A stretch of 64,000 nucleotides of DNA, taken from Microstegium vimineum (Eukaryota; Streptophyta; Magnoliopsida; Poales; Poaceae). Positions within the stretch are counted from its first letter, which is position 1; every line of letters begins with the position of its first letter. Below are positions 24,501 through 38,900 of this stretch, piece by piece. The notes under the pieces are model-generated. The model worked only from the letters and a program-made list of their open reading frames with translations, had not been told where the DNA came from and searched no databases. The stretch covers positions 16,001,987 through 16,065,986 of the forward strand of contig CM039139.1 in the NCBI GenBank assembly GCA_022036555.1, written 5' to 3'. A program made the translations under genes and the position numbers.

Positions 24501-25008
24501 CTGCTTGAAACACATTAGTACACAATACATGACATATTGGACATCATCAAACTTTTGGAGAACTAGTTAACCAAACGGATAATATCCTATCCAGGAGCAT
24601 TATTAATCTATAATCAACCTGTCATTTCCGCACGGGCCCGGTAAAATGTCAAAAAGGAAAGGAGGAAAACGAAAACCAAGCAGATGGAACAAAAAGGAAC
24701 TAGACTGGTCCGGCCCACGATCACGAAGAGCACTAGGTTGGTATCTGGACGGCGGTTGCTTGTCTCAGTTCTAGCTGGCACGCTTGTAGTTTGGGCTGAA
24801 AACGGACGCAATAAATCCTGACTCGTCTATTTCTGTTTCTATATTATGATACATTTTCCGTTGTCGTTTTTAATTGGTTCCACAACCATTTTTGCACTCT
24901 TTAATCACTAAAATATAGAAAAATCTCATACCGTTCATTTCTGTTTTCTACAATGTAATACTATTTCCAACCATTTTCACAAAACATTAAAGCGGCATGT
25001 TTAGCGTA

Positions 25009-25127
25009 CTCCCTCCATCCTATTAAAAGTTTTGTTTTAGAATTCAAAACTTCTTGTTTAACTAAGACAACGGTCAAACAAAAATCTAAAAGTCAAAAAC
25101 AAACATTTTTAATGGGATTGGAGGGAG
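25009..25127. mobile_element. Stowaway MITE, 119 bp
   Basis: The ends CTCCCTCCATCCTATTAAAAG and TTTTTAATGGGATTGGAGGGAG are inverted repeats, with TA at 25007-25008 and 25128-25129. The short AT-rich interior has no ORF. Confidence 0.85.
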
Positions 25128-25139
25128 TAGTATGTTTGT

Positions 25140-25205
25140 TTGTGGTTTTGTTACCCTTTTTTCTTAATATATACGCAGCTCTTCTGCGTGTTAGATAAAA
25201 AGAAA
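25140..25205 (+). mobile_element. Truncated LINE 3' tail
   Basis: TACGCAGCTCTTCTGCGTGTTAG followed by an A-rich tail carries the hairpin motif also seen at 19238 and 53895. The 5' limit is not defined, and no target-site duplication was found. Confidence 0.45.
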
Positions 25206-25717
25206 AATTCTACATTTCTGACAATATAATGTTTACTTTTCAGTGCCAACAAACACAAAGCTTACAACACACTGAATAATCTACTATGAACTGTACAATG
25301 TCATGGTACAAACTAAATTTCGATTCCCAACATGAAAACCAACTTGTATTCAACAACTAGATGTTTGTTCTGATTCAAAGAATGGCCTGAGTTCTCCAGA
25401 TGTTCCCCGGATTCAGGTAAACAGGATCAGCAGCACCTACCACTAGCTTAGCAAGTAATGAACACAGCGACAATGTTCCACATAGGCAGCTCTGTAATTC
25501 ATACTGGCTCGAAGTCAAATAAAAGAAGACTGCATACTGTCATGAATAACCTCTGATTAATAATGATTAAAGCAGCCTTGGGTTCTTGCAGATAGGTGCA
25601 AGGAACAATAGAGATCATGCTGAGGTGAATCCAGAAGCCTTCGACTCTATTCCTTGGTTTGTGGTACAACAGATGCAGGATCATCCTTCACAATATTTAG
25701 GACCAACTGAAAATTGC

Positions 25718-28700
25718 CTAATAAGGAGATAGTAATTTCTCCTCAAGTTCACGGAAACCACGGTAGACATTATCCGTTTGGTTCTGTGGAAGGTTTAATC
25801 GTCTCACCTCAGTCATGTACCTGAAATTGCAATACGATGTAAGAGAATGGTCAAATAGATGTGAGGTGGTAGCAAAATAAAAGTAAATCAAGTAGTGGAA
25901 CAATGCGATGAGTTTTTTAAGGATTTAACAGCGTTCAAACATTGATAAGAGCACATTTGTATGAAACAGTAGTAGTCCGGATGAAAGAGAATTATAAATG
26001 TAAATGCCATTAACGTATAGACTTACCTGTTCGCCAAACTAATTATTTTATCTCGAGCACCTTGATTTGCAGTCCCTGTTTGGTTTAGTGAGAATGTTCC
26101 ATCAAGAAAGAATGAAGCCCCAGCAGTTGTGGTGCCTAGCCTATGTGCAACTACAGATATCCCCCACTCACGGAGGATCGCAAGAACTGATCGCAGCAGG
26201 CGCAACTTCAGATTTAGTGAGGGTATGATTGCACCGTTAGATAACAGTTGATCATACACAGCAAGTACAGGTTCAGGAAGACCTTTACATGCACCAAGAA
26301 GAGCTCTTGCAACATCGTCATCACCAACTAATTCTTCTCCTGAACTTAATCTATCCTGTAGATAAGAGCAGTACAATATGAGTACCACAGTGGAATGCTC
26401 ACAGTTAATCTCAAGTATGCATGTACGGAAAGTACAGAATATACACATTACCATTGCAGCCTTCTCAAGATGAATGCATATTATATCTAAAGGTAAACAA
26501 GCTCCATCTGCAGGATCAAGTTTCGAGCCTACTCTTTTCACCACAGAACATGCTTCTGCAACACCACCTTTTGTAAGTGCCTGGTCAAGGAGTCTAGCCC
26601 AAATTTCTCGAACAATTTTGCTATCAGCATCTCCAGAGTAATTAGCAAAGCTCAGCATTTCCAGGCAAACCTAACAAAAAAAAACAAGTCTTTTTAAGAG
26701 GAATCATTTGCTAATAGCCCAATATAGATACAAGATTTGGTAGATATAGGGAACTCCTAGTACCAACGGCAACAAACAAACAAATACTGTCTAAAACTTA
26801 GATTCAGGAGATCGATTATGTTGAGAATTCATATCCTGACCCCAGTTTGAGTTCTAACTGTGTAGAGTTAATTTAGAAACCTTCTGTCCAAACTGTGTAG
26901 AGTTACAAGTAAACAGGGTTTGATGCACCCAATACTATAATAATTAAGGACAAGAATACATACTAGGTGCCTAAGTCCCACAGCTAAGGAAATCCTTTCA
27001 AAATTAAGTTTATCGAAGGAGAGAGAAGTTAACTTCTACCAGTCCCCAGAATACCCACCAATCCCAACTCACAGAATATCCCTATTGATTTTCTGTCAAA
27101 CTCAGTATCCTGCTTGCCTTCTTGGTGGCTAGCGTCATCACAAGTGATTATTCCTATTATTTCAAGTTCATCTGACTCTTATATCTCTTATTTTAACAAT
27201 ATTTTTAAAATGTTGCATCTCCATAAGCTTTGCTATTATGCATAGTAGTACGAGTTTTATGGAAGAACTTAATACATAGTTTGAGAATATAAGAATCATT
27301 GAGAAGCAGCAAAGCATATTAAATTGACAAAAGCAAGACCAAGTAAGTTCTATGAAACAAAGAAAAAACATACCTCCCAGAGATCAAATGGAACAGCATA
27401 ATCATTATACAGTTGAGTGATACTCTTGAGATTCAATGATAGTTCATTTGCCTTATCCTTAGCAGCCTTAGCAGTCTCTGCATCAGCAAGAATGTTGTCA
27501 CGAGGGAACGGAACACTAGGTGATTCAGAACTGCTTGGAATATTTTCAGCACGTGCAGCCACGAGCTCCAATTCTTGTTTGATTTGCATTTGGAAGCGTA
27601 ACACGGCAAGTTTGCCTTCAAGCAAATCCACTGTGCTACTATCAATAGGATTTCTAGACGAATCAGCAGCGATGCCTGCACTTTTGGCCTGAAGCACTGC
27701 ATCTCTGAGATATTCATACCTGGATTCCAAAAGTAAATTTATACTGTTAGTCCATAGAAATGATGAATATAAATTATGACATTTATAGAAGTAATAAACA
27801 AAATAAGGGTTGAAAATAAGATACCTCTTGTCAAGAGTTGGAGCTTCTTCAGAATTGGAGCACTGTCGCTCTGCCAGTATTAACAACATCCTGGCAGCAG
27901 CAATATGCTCCCTCTTGCGAACATAGTACCTAGCTAGGAGCTCAAGATACTTTGTTTGACTAGTCGAGATAGGTGCACCTAAATCATGCAACTTAGCAGC
28001 TCCAGATGTAACTGAAGAAATTGACCGAACCTTATACAGGTAAAAATAGATAGTCAGGAATAACATCCCGGTCTCAGACAACATGATAAAGACTAAAACT
28101 AATGCATGAACAATAATGACTTGGAAGGATATAGTGACATGAGGTATTTATGTAATCATATGGCCAGTATCTAGGAAACACTTCTCAGATATTTGTGGCA
28201 AAATAACTCGCCTATCAGCTACAACTAGTACATGGTATTAAAATTCAGATCAGCAGAGTATTTGATAGGCATGCAGCATGCTATAGGCAAACCTGATCAA
28301 ATCCAGCAACTCTTTTGTTTACGTGAAAAAAAAAACATGAAAACATACTAATAGTTTTGTTTCTGTATTGTCAAGATGCATGGGCTATGGGATCTTGTCT
28401 GGGGAATAAGCATATATAAGGTTACTAGGTTATGATAAAGAAGTAGCAGTATAGCACATAAAATCTAGGCCAACTACATAAGAAATGATGGTAATTTTCA
28501 ACAAGCGCACACCATGATCAATGGCAGGTGCTTAGGATTCCTCTGGGACAACAGAATTAAATCAGCCAACAGGCAACAGCCCAAATTATTTACTTGTATT
28601 GTATGTCAAAGAGCAAAACCCAAAATAGGTTAATATCACCAACACAGCAACAGGCCAGATAAGGTTTCCAGTTTTATAAAAGTACTAATCACGTATCTAT

Positions 28701-31700
28701 AGTTCCAACTTTGGTGGGAAAACAAGGATTATGGCACACCTCTTCTTGATGCTTACGATCAGCACTCTGCAGAAAAGAAACCAAATCAGAACCACCATAC
28801 TCCAAAAGCTCATTTTCTAGACCGAGCTCAATAAGTGCCCTGTATAGATGCTCATGGAAAACTGTGTCCGGCCATTGGACACTAAGTTGGATAATTTGTT
28901 TGATGTACTTGCTTCGAGAAGCTGGATCAACAGCAGTTGCTAGACCAGATGACTTGTCTGCACTTTGCATTCGACTATGCCCGACACCCTTGAGAGTCCG
29001 CAGAGCATTCATAACAATCTCATAGCATCGTTCACGCTGCAACATTATGGTGTCATGATGCCTTGGATCAATTTGACCATTGATAACATCAGCATTGGAG
29101 TCAAGTGCTTGAGCTTTCTGCAGAGCCAACCGGACTACAGCCTCGTAAAATCTAAACCCACACCCAACAAAATATATATATATAAATATATCAGCTGACA
29201 GATGTAATAAATAAATAGAGTTATCAAGATTGATATATTTTACATTGCAAAACAATACAGTACTTCCACTCCTATCACAAATACAAGTCCATCTAGTTTT
29301 GTCCTAAGCGTAATATTTTATATTGTAAAAAATATATTCTCTTGAGTGAAAAGAAAAATAGATTCTAAAAGTAGTCTTCATAATGACCAGATACAGTCCA
29401 TCTAGTAAATTCTACCTATTCTCAATCCATGTAGAAGTTCAGATATTGATGATCAAAGTTAAACATGTTGAAAAATGACCAGATACAACATTTGTTATCA
29501 GAGGAAGTCACTAACCTTAGGTTCTCAAATCTCTTGCAAATGGCACTCAAATCAGCAGAGTCTGGAATTTTAGTCAAGAGGTTGAAAGCATCTCTAGCAA
29601 GAATATCTCTCTCATCGGGGTTATTAGTCATTGATGCTCTCTCAAGGCACTCCACTGCCAAGTAATATTTGTAGTCTGACTCATTGAAGTAACTAGGGCA
29701 ACCCTCTCTCAATTTAGTACTGATTTCTTCAACAGTTCCTCTGCCCTCTGGGCCAATATAGTACTGCAAAAATCATATAAAATTACTGACCTAAACTGAA
29801 ACAGTTAAGAATTCTGAATGTGCATGTTACACTTGCGATTTCCCTGCTTTCATATTGGCAGAGTAAGGAACATGAGGGTGACTGTATTACCTCCATGAGT
29901 GCAGAGATAAGACGCATCGCAAGCTGATCACCATCCTCCGAACATACCAATTGATGAAATGTTAATTGAACTAATTTCTTGCGTAAATCATTGCCCAGCG
30001 TCTGAGCCAAACGGGCAACATTATGCTGGCAAATAAGTTGAAGCAGAAAGAGTGCTTCACCGGATCTCCTAAGCAACCGCCTAAGACACTCCATTGCCCT
30101 CACCTGTTAATCCAATGTGTTTCAGGTGAAAAAAAGAAGAATTAAAATGTGCTCTAATTCTGCTGACTAATTACTAACACAAATAAGTTGAAGCAGAAAG
30201 AGTGCTTCACCGGATCTCCTAAGCAACCGTCTAAGACACTCCATTGCCCTCACCTATTAATCCAATGTGTTTCAGGTGAAAAAAAGAAGAATTAAAATGT
30301 GCTCTAATTCTGCTGACTAATTACTAACACCTACCTCCATAGCAGCTAGTTCTGCTGATGTATAAAGCAGCCTCGGCTTTTTATTTGATGCAGATTTGTC
30401 TGCAGGGTTTATATCTCGAATTTGGGAGTTGTATGGACTCCTTCCATTGATATGCCCTTCAGGACCAATAATAGGCCCTGTTTTGTAGAGTATGGAACCA
30501 GAATCGCCAAGACCAGCAACATAACCATAAAGACCCCTTCTCTTGTTCCTTCTAGATCTTAAAAATGTTTCCAGAGAATGAATCTTACTCTCAAGAATTT
30601 TCATGGCCCCAGCTGAAAGCCTGCAAACAATTACGCCCTCCTCACGTTTATTAGTACCAGCCGGTCCTCGAATCACCATAATAGGGAGCTCCCATATGGG
30701 ATAAAGTAGTCTTGACGAGCACAAACAAAGGCCTTCATATGCACCAGAAAACAAAGGTTCTGCTTCTTGAACAACTTGGCCCATACTAAAGCCTCCAGCC
30801 TGAGTTCGCGTATTAGATAAAGCAGTAGTGCCATCAATTTGAGGCATCCCAACAAGCCCAGGGTCCTCAAATGCCTCGGCAGCTTTCTCAGAAACAGCAT
30901 TGCTTATCAGACTATCTTCAGCATAAAGTAGCTTTGCAGCTAGCATTAAGCACATTGCTGCAGCCTCTCCAGCACCAAAGCGATTAAAGAATTCTTCAAT
31001 TTGTGATCTCAGGGTGTTCCCATCAAACAATTTCCTTAGAATATCAACAGGCCTGTTAAAAATTACCTCCATCAAACCCATAGTATTGAATACAACAACC
31101 CTCCTCCGAGGCAAGATATGCTGGGTAGGAAGATCTCCTTTTGCCCACAGTTTTATACACGCCTTCTCAGAAGGTTTTCTGAAACCTGTGAAGCATTCCA
31201 CATCAGCATACAAAGACTGCATCGTGTAAGCAGCATCGGGAAGTGGTAAGACATCAGAGGCACAAAGCATTCGACCCTCAACAGGCAAAGCAGAAACAGT
31301 TTCTCGTAGAGCTCGGGAGGTTCTAGAAGCTGTTCCAAAGGTACTGGGAAGGGATAGCTGCGCAGCTGAATCTTTCTGCACAGCCAGAAGAGATGACATG
31401 GCTGTAGCGGATGAATCTGACATTATAAGAGCACCAGCAGAATAGAAAGCAGACTCAACTTTCAAAGCTAGATCCTCAGGATGAGCTCTGCCAGCCGCAG
31501 AAACAGCACCAAATGTAAGCCACCACCAACCCCCAGAGGTGGGGACGGCCTAGTAGCAACAATTTTTAAACAGGTTGGCCTCTGCATACCACTGTTCAAT
31601 CCAACTGAATTACCACTTCCACCTGATGTAGTGAGGAATAATCTCTTCCCATCTGATAAAACAGCAACAGCATGGAGCCATTTTGATTCCATAGCAGATA

Positions 31701-34700
31701 GAGGTGAGATGCAAACAATTGATGGTTTTGGTGATCCTGCAGCTCTTCGCGCATTAGGCCTCCGACCACCATAAGGTGCATCCCGTGGATCAACAATGTT
31801 CTTTTCTTCAGCAATTTTTGTCAAAGGGCCATCAGCATTAGCTCCTAGATCAAATAACTGCAATTTCATGCCCTCGGTACGCGCATAGATAGTGTTCCTC
31901 TCCTCATCTATGACCATATCAACAATTGGATCAACGGTTGAGAATTTGAATGCATTTGGCAGTACCCACCTGAAAATCATGATGGTTGAATAAGCAGGTA
32001 GCCACATATATACAGACAAGCAAAGCATCACAGTTCTGGTCTTACAGCAGCAGTTACCTAGAAAGAAGGCTGCCAATACCAGTCGTAAGACAAACTTTAC
32101 GGCAGCGTTTACGCCAACCTGAACCAGTTGTATACTGCAATTCATATATATGGCCATCGCGTCCAGCTAGAAAAATTTGGCCCTTGTCTGTACAAGTGAT
32201 GCATGTCATTGTGACACCATCAGTAGCAATCATGTACTCAGGTAAAGGTTGTAATGAAAGCTCAGCATATGGGTCCGTTCCATCAGCACTTGCAGAACAG
32301 CAAACTCCAACAAGTATCAGCTGGCACAACAGATGTAAGTCAATGTACATATAATTGAAGAGCCAAATTGGGAAAGGACTTCTTGATAGGGAATAAAGTT
32401 CCTATGATGTATGTCTCAATTGAGTAGGAAACTTTTGTAAGACACATACAAGCAATTTGAGCATCAAAGACATGATACTCCACTAAATAAACTTGCTACA
32501 TGACTTCATTATGTTCATCCAGCATTTACTGACTGTCCTTACCGAAGTAGCAGCCAATTAGCTAATATTGTGCTGGTCCCAAAGAAAATCAAAGCATGGC
32601 CATCTGTACATCAGTATAACAAAAAATATTTTGTATTTCATACTGTTAACCTAACAATTAGCTTTTTCATAAATGCTACACAAAACAGGATAAGACAAAA
32701 CTGATGGTTGGTCCATGCATTTGAGAAAGATTTTGTGCTTGTACTTTTCTCGCTCCATTGTAAATAGTTCCCAATATTTTAGAACATCTCCAGCAGGACC
32801 CTAAACAGGGCCCCTACTCTACTTTTTGGTGCCAAAAAAAACTCAATACAACAAGGCCCCTACTCAAGTCCCTACTTTATGGAGTGCGTTCAGAGCTCCC
32901 TGGTGCTCCTCCCCTCCTCTCGCCCCTAGCTCAGTCGATAGGAATGGTGATGGGCGTGGCTGAATCACGAGTGGGTCCCATATGCCAGTGTCTACTGGAA
33001 TGGATTTGAGGGCTCATGTTGAGAACAAAACTCAAGAGTAGGGGAGCCCTCAAATCATAAGTAGGGGGGCTGATTTGAGGTATCCTGATTGAGATGCTCT
33101 CAAAATCCACTGATGGTCTCATTACATCGGAAGCATAAGTAAAACTATTAGAAACACCTTCAATGTAAGTAGACAAAGTGGGCGCTTGCATTAGCCAAGA
33201 CCTTACCCAGCAAGATTAGCAGGTAAGAAATGAATTTGATTATCTTGATTTGTTACCCAGCCACTACTGAGGCTAGGTCAAGCAAGGCAAGGGAACTAAA
33301 CATGCCCTGAAAGGATCCGAATATCCAATGGTCCACTCTTCCTTGCAGTGTTGAACATTTGACCAGTCATATCACTACGAAAATCTAAAACTAAAAATAG
33401 CTCTAGGATACAATTTGATTCAGCATCCTTTAGATTTTAGTCCTGGTGTGCGAGGTATAAGAAACAGAAAATGAATACTGTGAAGAGTAATTTATCCAGA
33501 ATTTATGTGTCGAATGCTTAGTGTGTTTTAACTTAACAAATGAATGTTGCAGGCAATGTATATCACTGTAGATTTTCCCCTTCTTCATATATCAATTGGA
33601 TTAGCAAGTGTCATTCAAGGTAAGCATGTGCGTTGCAATTCCAAGGGAAATCATAATCATCCTTACCTCAACAGGAGTTGCTAAAACTAAAAGGTATTGA
33701 ATGGCTTCAATGAATATCCCAGGCTTTGCCCTAGCAAGGCCAACAGCACAAATTGCTTGCTCATCAACACTATGCTCTTGGCACTGCCCATCCCTGGGAA
33801 ATAGAAAAAATAAAACAATTCTATAAGTAATAAGGATGATATATCTCCATTGAGAAAAAGGTATCATAAGACCACTTACGAGAAAGTGGAATCACTTGTA
33901 AACTGCTATTAAACCCAACTCTGGTGTTATATCTAATAATAAACTCAAATCAATGATGTTATCTACAGACCTACTAGACGGTAACGCCAACCAAATGTGC
34001 TACATGTTAAAAGGGGAATCACTTCATGATAATAATAAGCTTGACAGAGGTAACTGGGTGCTAAGGCAACCCCAGCTTCCATGCACCACAAAATATTCTC
34101 GCTGTACAGTTTGACAAATAATTTTAACATGGCCAAAAGTTCAGAAGTAACACATTATAGACCATACAATCATTTGATTCAAAACAAATATGAAAATACA
34201 CAATGGAAGGGAATATAATAATGAACTCGTATAAACAATTTTATAAAACAACAGTGCTGTGACTAACTAACACACCCACAGAAAAGATGAATTGAGAACA
34301 AGATAAATCTGAGTATTAAGGATCAAGTTCATTATAAAGGGTATTCCCTTGAAACTACTTAAGACCAATCACACATGTAAAAAAGGAAAAAGAAAACAAA
34401 TATTAGTGGTTTACCATTTATCAAAACGCCAGACAAAAAATGAATTGTCAACTGTTGCCCAGGCCCGATGTATGTCAGAAAAAATCCCGCAAAGAGCTGT
34501 TCCTTCGCCGGCAGCTGTGTTATATCTTTCAATCAACATAGGAGGGAGTTGACGAGTTTCTGCAACTTCCACCAAAGAAGGCCACTGGCGAGGCAAAATA
34601 TGTATTAAGAGGACATAAAAGTGCATTTTCAAAATATTAGTGGAACAACTTTATTATTAACTTTAAGTATAACTCAGAATAAACACATATGGTAGAGAAG

Positions 34701-35929
34701 AGTAGGTCCAGAAATGCATTTCTGAGACCATGCAACATGAGCATCATGTCCAATGTCATTAAAACTTCTGCTTTAAAGAAAACTTTCCAGCATTCAATAC
34801 AAAGAGTTCTAATATGTACCAATGTGTTCACGGTGTTTCATCCTAACAGCCTAAGAGCTAAAACTTAAAACATGAACTTTCATAAATTCAACGGAAAAAA
34901 TGCAAAGCAAAACAAAAAACAGCTATCTGTATCTACTTTAAAAGTGTGAAGACTCAACACTATAACCCATGCTCAACCAACCAAAGCAAACAAAATGTCC
35001 AGTTCCTACCTCCTCAATTTAAAGCAATACCTATACCTATATAAGAATCTGTCCCTTGAATGAATGATGTCACCAATCCGAAAAGCTGAACATAAAGCTA
35101 TTTTTTGTTTAACTTTACAGTGTTTTCTCTTCAATAAGGTTGTAAAGTGCCAACTTAGTTCAACCATGTCTTGAGCTCAACGTCATCACTGCTGATCTCA
35201 TATAAGCCAAGGTTGAGCCTATGCTTTTTGTTGCAAAACTAGCATTGCTCGGATTATGCTAATTTCCACCTGTTTGCCCCAATTTCCAAGTTTCACCGTA
35301 ACCTAAAAAAACAAAAACTCTTTCACCATTTTCTAATGTCAGATTCAGGATTCACATCCAGCTAGGAAATCATGTGTATCAGTGTATGTCACAAGAATAC
35401 AGGAATGTAGATTGCTCCCGTGTTACACACAGTACTTTTGTCCTGTAGTCTCATTCCCGAATTTTGCCCCCAAACTACTTACTGCTATAACGCAGTATAT
35501 GAGCCAAAACTTCACCAGAATTTCAGTGGCTTGAAATAAACAGATAAAACCTCTGCTCGCCATGTTTTCCTCTACCTTCATTTTTCGAATCCTCACCACA
35601 CCCACTACACTGGGAAAACAGTGACACGAATCCCCCAGGACAATTGCTGTAACCCTCAAATACAACGGTAACATTCGCCCAGAAGGGACGCTCGCACAGA
35701 TCAACGACTCAAGAGTGAGCGGCTAGCAATACACACGCAGTAGACGGCAGGTCACTTGGGAGCTTACCTCCTTGGGGTGCGAGGAATAGGGGTGTGACGC
35801 GTAGCGCGAGGCTTCAAGGGCCTCCTCCAGGTCGGGCTGCGCGGCGGCGTCGCGGCCGATCCGCTCCGAGACGTGAAGACCCGCCGAGGCCACGTCGGGG
35901 TCGATGGCCTCGTCCTCCCCCCACGCCAT
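25718..35929 (-). CDS. NUP155: Nucleoporin NUP155 (one frameshift in exon 5)
   Basis: Thirteen exons, minus strand: 35929-35768, 34584-34415, 33793-33667, 32320-32058, 31969-30335, 30103-29891, 29763-29516, 29151-28740, 28030-27825, 27719-27374, 26670-26452, 26355-26027, 25820-25718. All junctions are GT-AG and in phase. The intact protein would be 1477 aa, close to Arabidopsis NUP155. It is a scaffold nucleoporin of the inner ring, linking the pore to the nuclear membrane. Diagnostic parts are LEEALEASRYASHPYSSHP, LIERYNTAAGEGTALCGIF, the propeller strands with CITCTDKGQIFLAGRDGHIYEL, and the C-terminal alpha-solenoid. One base is missing near 31515 (about residue 392): GVGGGL should continue TFGAVSAAGRAHPEDLA. 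Exon 6 and its acceptor are partly copied in a tandem duplication at 30031-30330. Intron 3 contains a TIR element. Confidence 0.95.
30031..30330. repeat. Recent 2 x 150-bp tandem duplication spanning the NUP155 exon 6 acceptor
   Basis: Units 30031-30180 and 30181-30330 are identical except for two bases (30070/30220 and 30106/30256). On the gene strand each unit holds the intron end, an AG acceptor (CAG or TAG before GTGAGG) and the first 73 nt of exon 6. The downstream unit (30031-30180) is continuous with the rest of exon 6; the upstream unit lies inside intron 5. Confidence 0.95.
32777..33106. mobile_element. TIR element in NUP155 intron 3
   Basis: The left end TTTTAGAACATCTCCAGCAG and the right end, read in reverse (TTTTGAGAGCATCTCAATCA), are inverted repeats. 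The ends and the internal CCCCTACTC and CTCAAATCA stretches relate it to the element at 10241-10610. Confidence 0.6.
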
Positions 35930-38900
35930 GGCCGGGGGGCGTCGCGGCACAAAGCGGAAGTGGTGGGGAACGGGAGAACGGTGAAAAACCCTAGAGCGCG
36001 AGGGAGGCGGGGTCGGCGGGGTTGGGAACTTTGGTTGGTTTTTTTGATTCAGATTTCCGTGGGCGGGTTCCGGACTTTGCAGGTGCGCTTCGGGGAAATT
36101 TCCTTTTTGGGGCAAATAAAAGCACAGTTGGACCAGTAACCTTTTATGTGAGTCTGTTCATTTTTGGCTGAGTTGGATTTGAACCAGCTTATAACGAATT
36201 TACAATCCGGGTTACTGTTAAGATATATATTATTACTCCCTCCATTCCCCAATATAATACGATTTGATTTTAGATAACTTTCAGTTTTGACTTTACATAA
36301 CTTTCAATATGTATACATTTTTAGATATACAATACGTCTAGCTAGATTCTCTTTCCGTCCAGGTAATAATGTAATTATGGTATTCTTACCGGTTAAATTA
36401 ACTTAAATTGATCAAGATTATGCTAGTAAATAGTATTAATATTTATATCTTAAAATAAATTTATAACAAAAATATATTCTATAATTAATTAATGATACTT
36501 ATTTTTTATAAAAATGTTAATACTTTTTTATATAAATTTAGTTAGAAAATAAACGGTTTGACTCCTAAAAAGCGATAATTGTATTTTTTTATGAAGAAAA
36601 AGATAACAAAAAAACATATTAAAAAACAAAACATAACATTTTATGATTTGAAATAGAGAAGTAAGAGTAATGCGCCATGACTTTTGCCCCCGTGTTATCT
36701 CGATCATAAACATTGAGAGTATAAATTTTTGTCATAAACTTTGAATGTAAATTGCAATTAGAGCAAGGGTAATGTATATGGATCACTTGATGCATAGACA
36801 TATAACCCACCTAACAAGTACTTCTCACAATGTTTCCTTCAAAGCACTGCATTTAGATAAACTAACTAAACAACAAGATGGCACTAATAAGTACCATGCC
36901 TAACTAGTAAAAAAACCAAAGCAAGAGCAAATCCTACACAATCTAGTAGAGAAGCTAACAATTAGAAAGACAACTATAATAAATAAAATAAAAGCTAAGC
37001 TCAGAGCGTCTCTAAAAATATCTAATATTTTATTCCTACGAATATATAGTTTTATTACTCCTAAAAAGTATTGAAATAAATAAAGAATGTCATCTCCAGT
37101 AATTTTAACAATTCACTCCTATAATATAAAAGATCATTTTACATCCGAAGTTATATACTATTTATAAATTATCCTACCCTAACCACTTTTATAGACTTTC
37201 CACTTGTGTACATTTACATCTAGGATCATTTTCTACTTTTTATTTTCTCCACACCTTTAGCCTTTAGATTGCTCGCAAAACACGTCGAAGAGAGAGAAGA
37301 TACGCACTACTCAAAAGCGCATAGCTTTACATATGACAGGGTGATTTTTTTCTAAGTTTTAAAAGATTAGAAGATGGATTAGGAGTTGTTGGAGAGAGAT
37401 TTTTTCTCACCCACCTAAAAACAAGAGGTTAAGAAGCGATTTAGCAAACTTTTGGCGATGCTAACAAACACCACTACGTAAGTCTAGTAAGCATCAGGTA
37501 AACAATAAGCTAGCACTAGAAATAAGCAGTTATACAAACAAGAATAACACAATGTAAGAGGCAAGTGTAGATTGCATAAACCTAGAGGGACATCGTCTAA
37601 CTTCACATAAAACCACCACACAATACAGTCATGTTATCTATGACGTCAGCTCGTGATTGGACGCTTGTCACACCTTTTTTTTTAAAAAAAACAAGTGCAT
37701 AAAAGGCTCATGTGCACTTTTTCAAAAAGCACTCAGCACAAAAACAATAAATGCTCCAGCATGAATGCTCAACATGTATCTACATGACAACTTTTAATTT
37801 CACCAAAACTATATATTTTCATTTAAATAAAATGCATAACAAGAATTGCATAATTAAATCATCTTGATGCATTTCAAATTTATGCAATTTTTTTGGTGTT
37901 ACAACGCTTCCACGCAATGGCTAGCACTCACATGCTCTAAGCCTATCGGTCCGGTTGCTGAGTTCCTCCTCGGCCCAAAAAAACAACTCCGTGACTCTCT
38001 TTTTGGAGCGGTCTTTTTGTTTTTAGCGTGAGTTCCTCTGGTTTTCCTGCACGCGCGAGCGAAGGTGAGGCTGTTGGCGGCCAACTTTTCCAGTGAGCGT
38101 GAGGTGAAGCATCAAAAACTTGTGATCTTCACCACCCATCGTCATGACCGCTTCGCTCTATTACTTTATGTGTACAAATCTATCTCAAATTCATATTCAG
38201 AGACAATAGGTTAGTACTTTAAAGTGTCATCAATTGCTCAAACTAAATTAGGGCTTTCACAAACCGTGAGGTCGTGATCCTAATCTTCTTGTGGCTATTT
38301 TGACAAGGGGGTACTTTGATCATCTCCACATCGTTCTGAGATGGATGACCCACATTTTTTTAACGAAGATTCTTCGTAGAAGTGATGGTAGTGTCGCATA
38401 CAATATTGAAATTCTTACATAAGGCCATAGTAAGTGAGTTTCAAGGGGACATGTAAATAATTCTCTCTGTTTGTATCCACCGTGAAGGTAGCGGGTTTGT
38501 GGTTGGCTTCCTAGCCGATCCTGGCTCACTCTGGGCATGAAGGCCTTCGCTTCGTATGGATACACATATACACCTGGTCCACGCACCGCGCTGCTCGGCT
38601 GACAGCCAGTCCACCACCACGGGTCCACGGCAGCACCGGAGCCGAGCCCCCCGATACGAGGCTACGCGGCCGCAGTCCAGGTCATGAAGCCCGGCCCCAC
38701 TTGCCAGGCTGGCCTCCGCCCTGAACCATCAGTCCATCACCCACGGGAAACAGGCGCCGTTAATGGCCGCCCCAACGGTAAACGTTACCCTTGCGGAGGA
38801 GAAAGAAAAATAGCAGTAGCGCCCGGATCCCCTCTCCTTCCTCCAGATCACACCACCGTCGCCTCCACCTGCAAATCCATTCCTAGACTCGAGCTGTTGC

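Larger units (their letters stand above)
23361..25717. other. Intergenic region between PPR and NUP155
   Basis: It holds the presumptive PPR 3' UTR, two remnants of the TTATCAGCC MITE family (about 24103-24200 and 24404-24500), a Stowaway MITE (25009-25127), a truncated LINE tail (about 25140-25205) and the 3' flank of NUP155. There is no further gene. Confidence 0.6.

Noticed and set aside
36238..36350. Stowaway-like left end
   Set aside because: No matching right end or second TA was found; too incomplete to list as an element.
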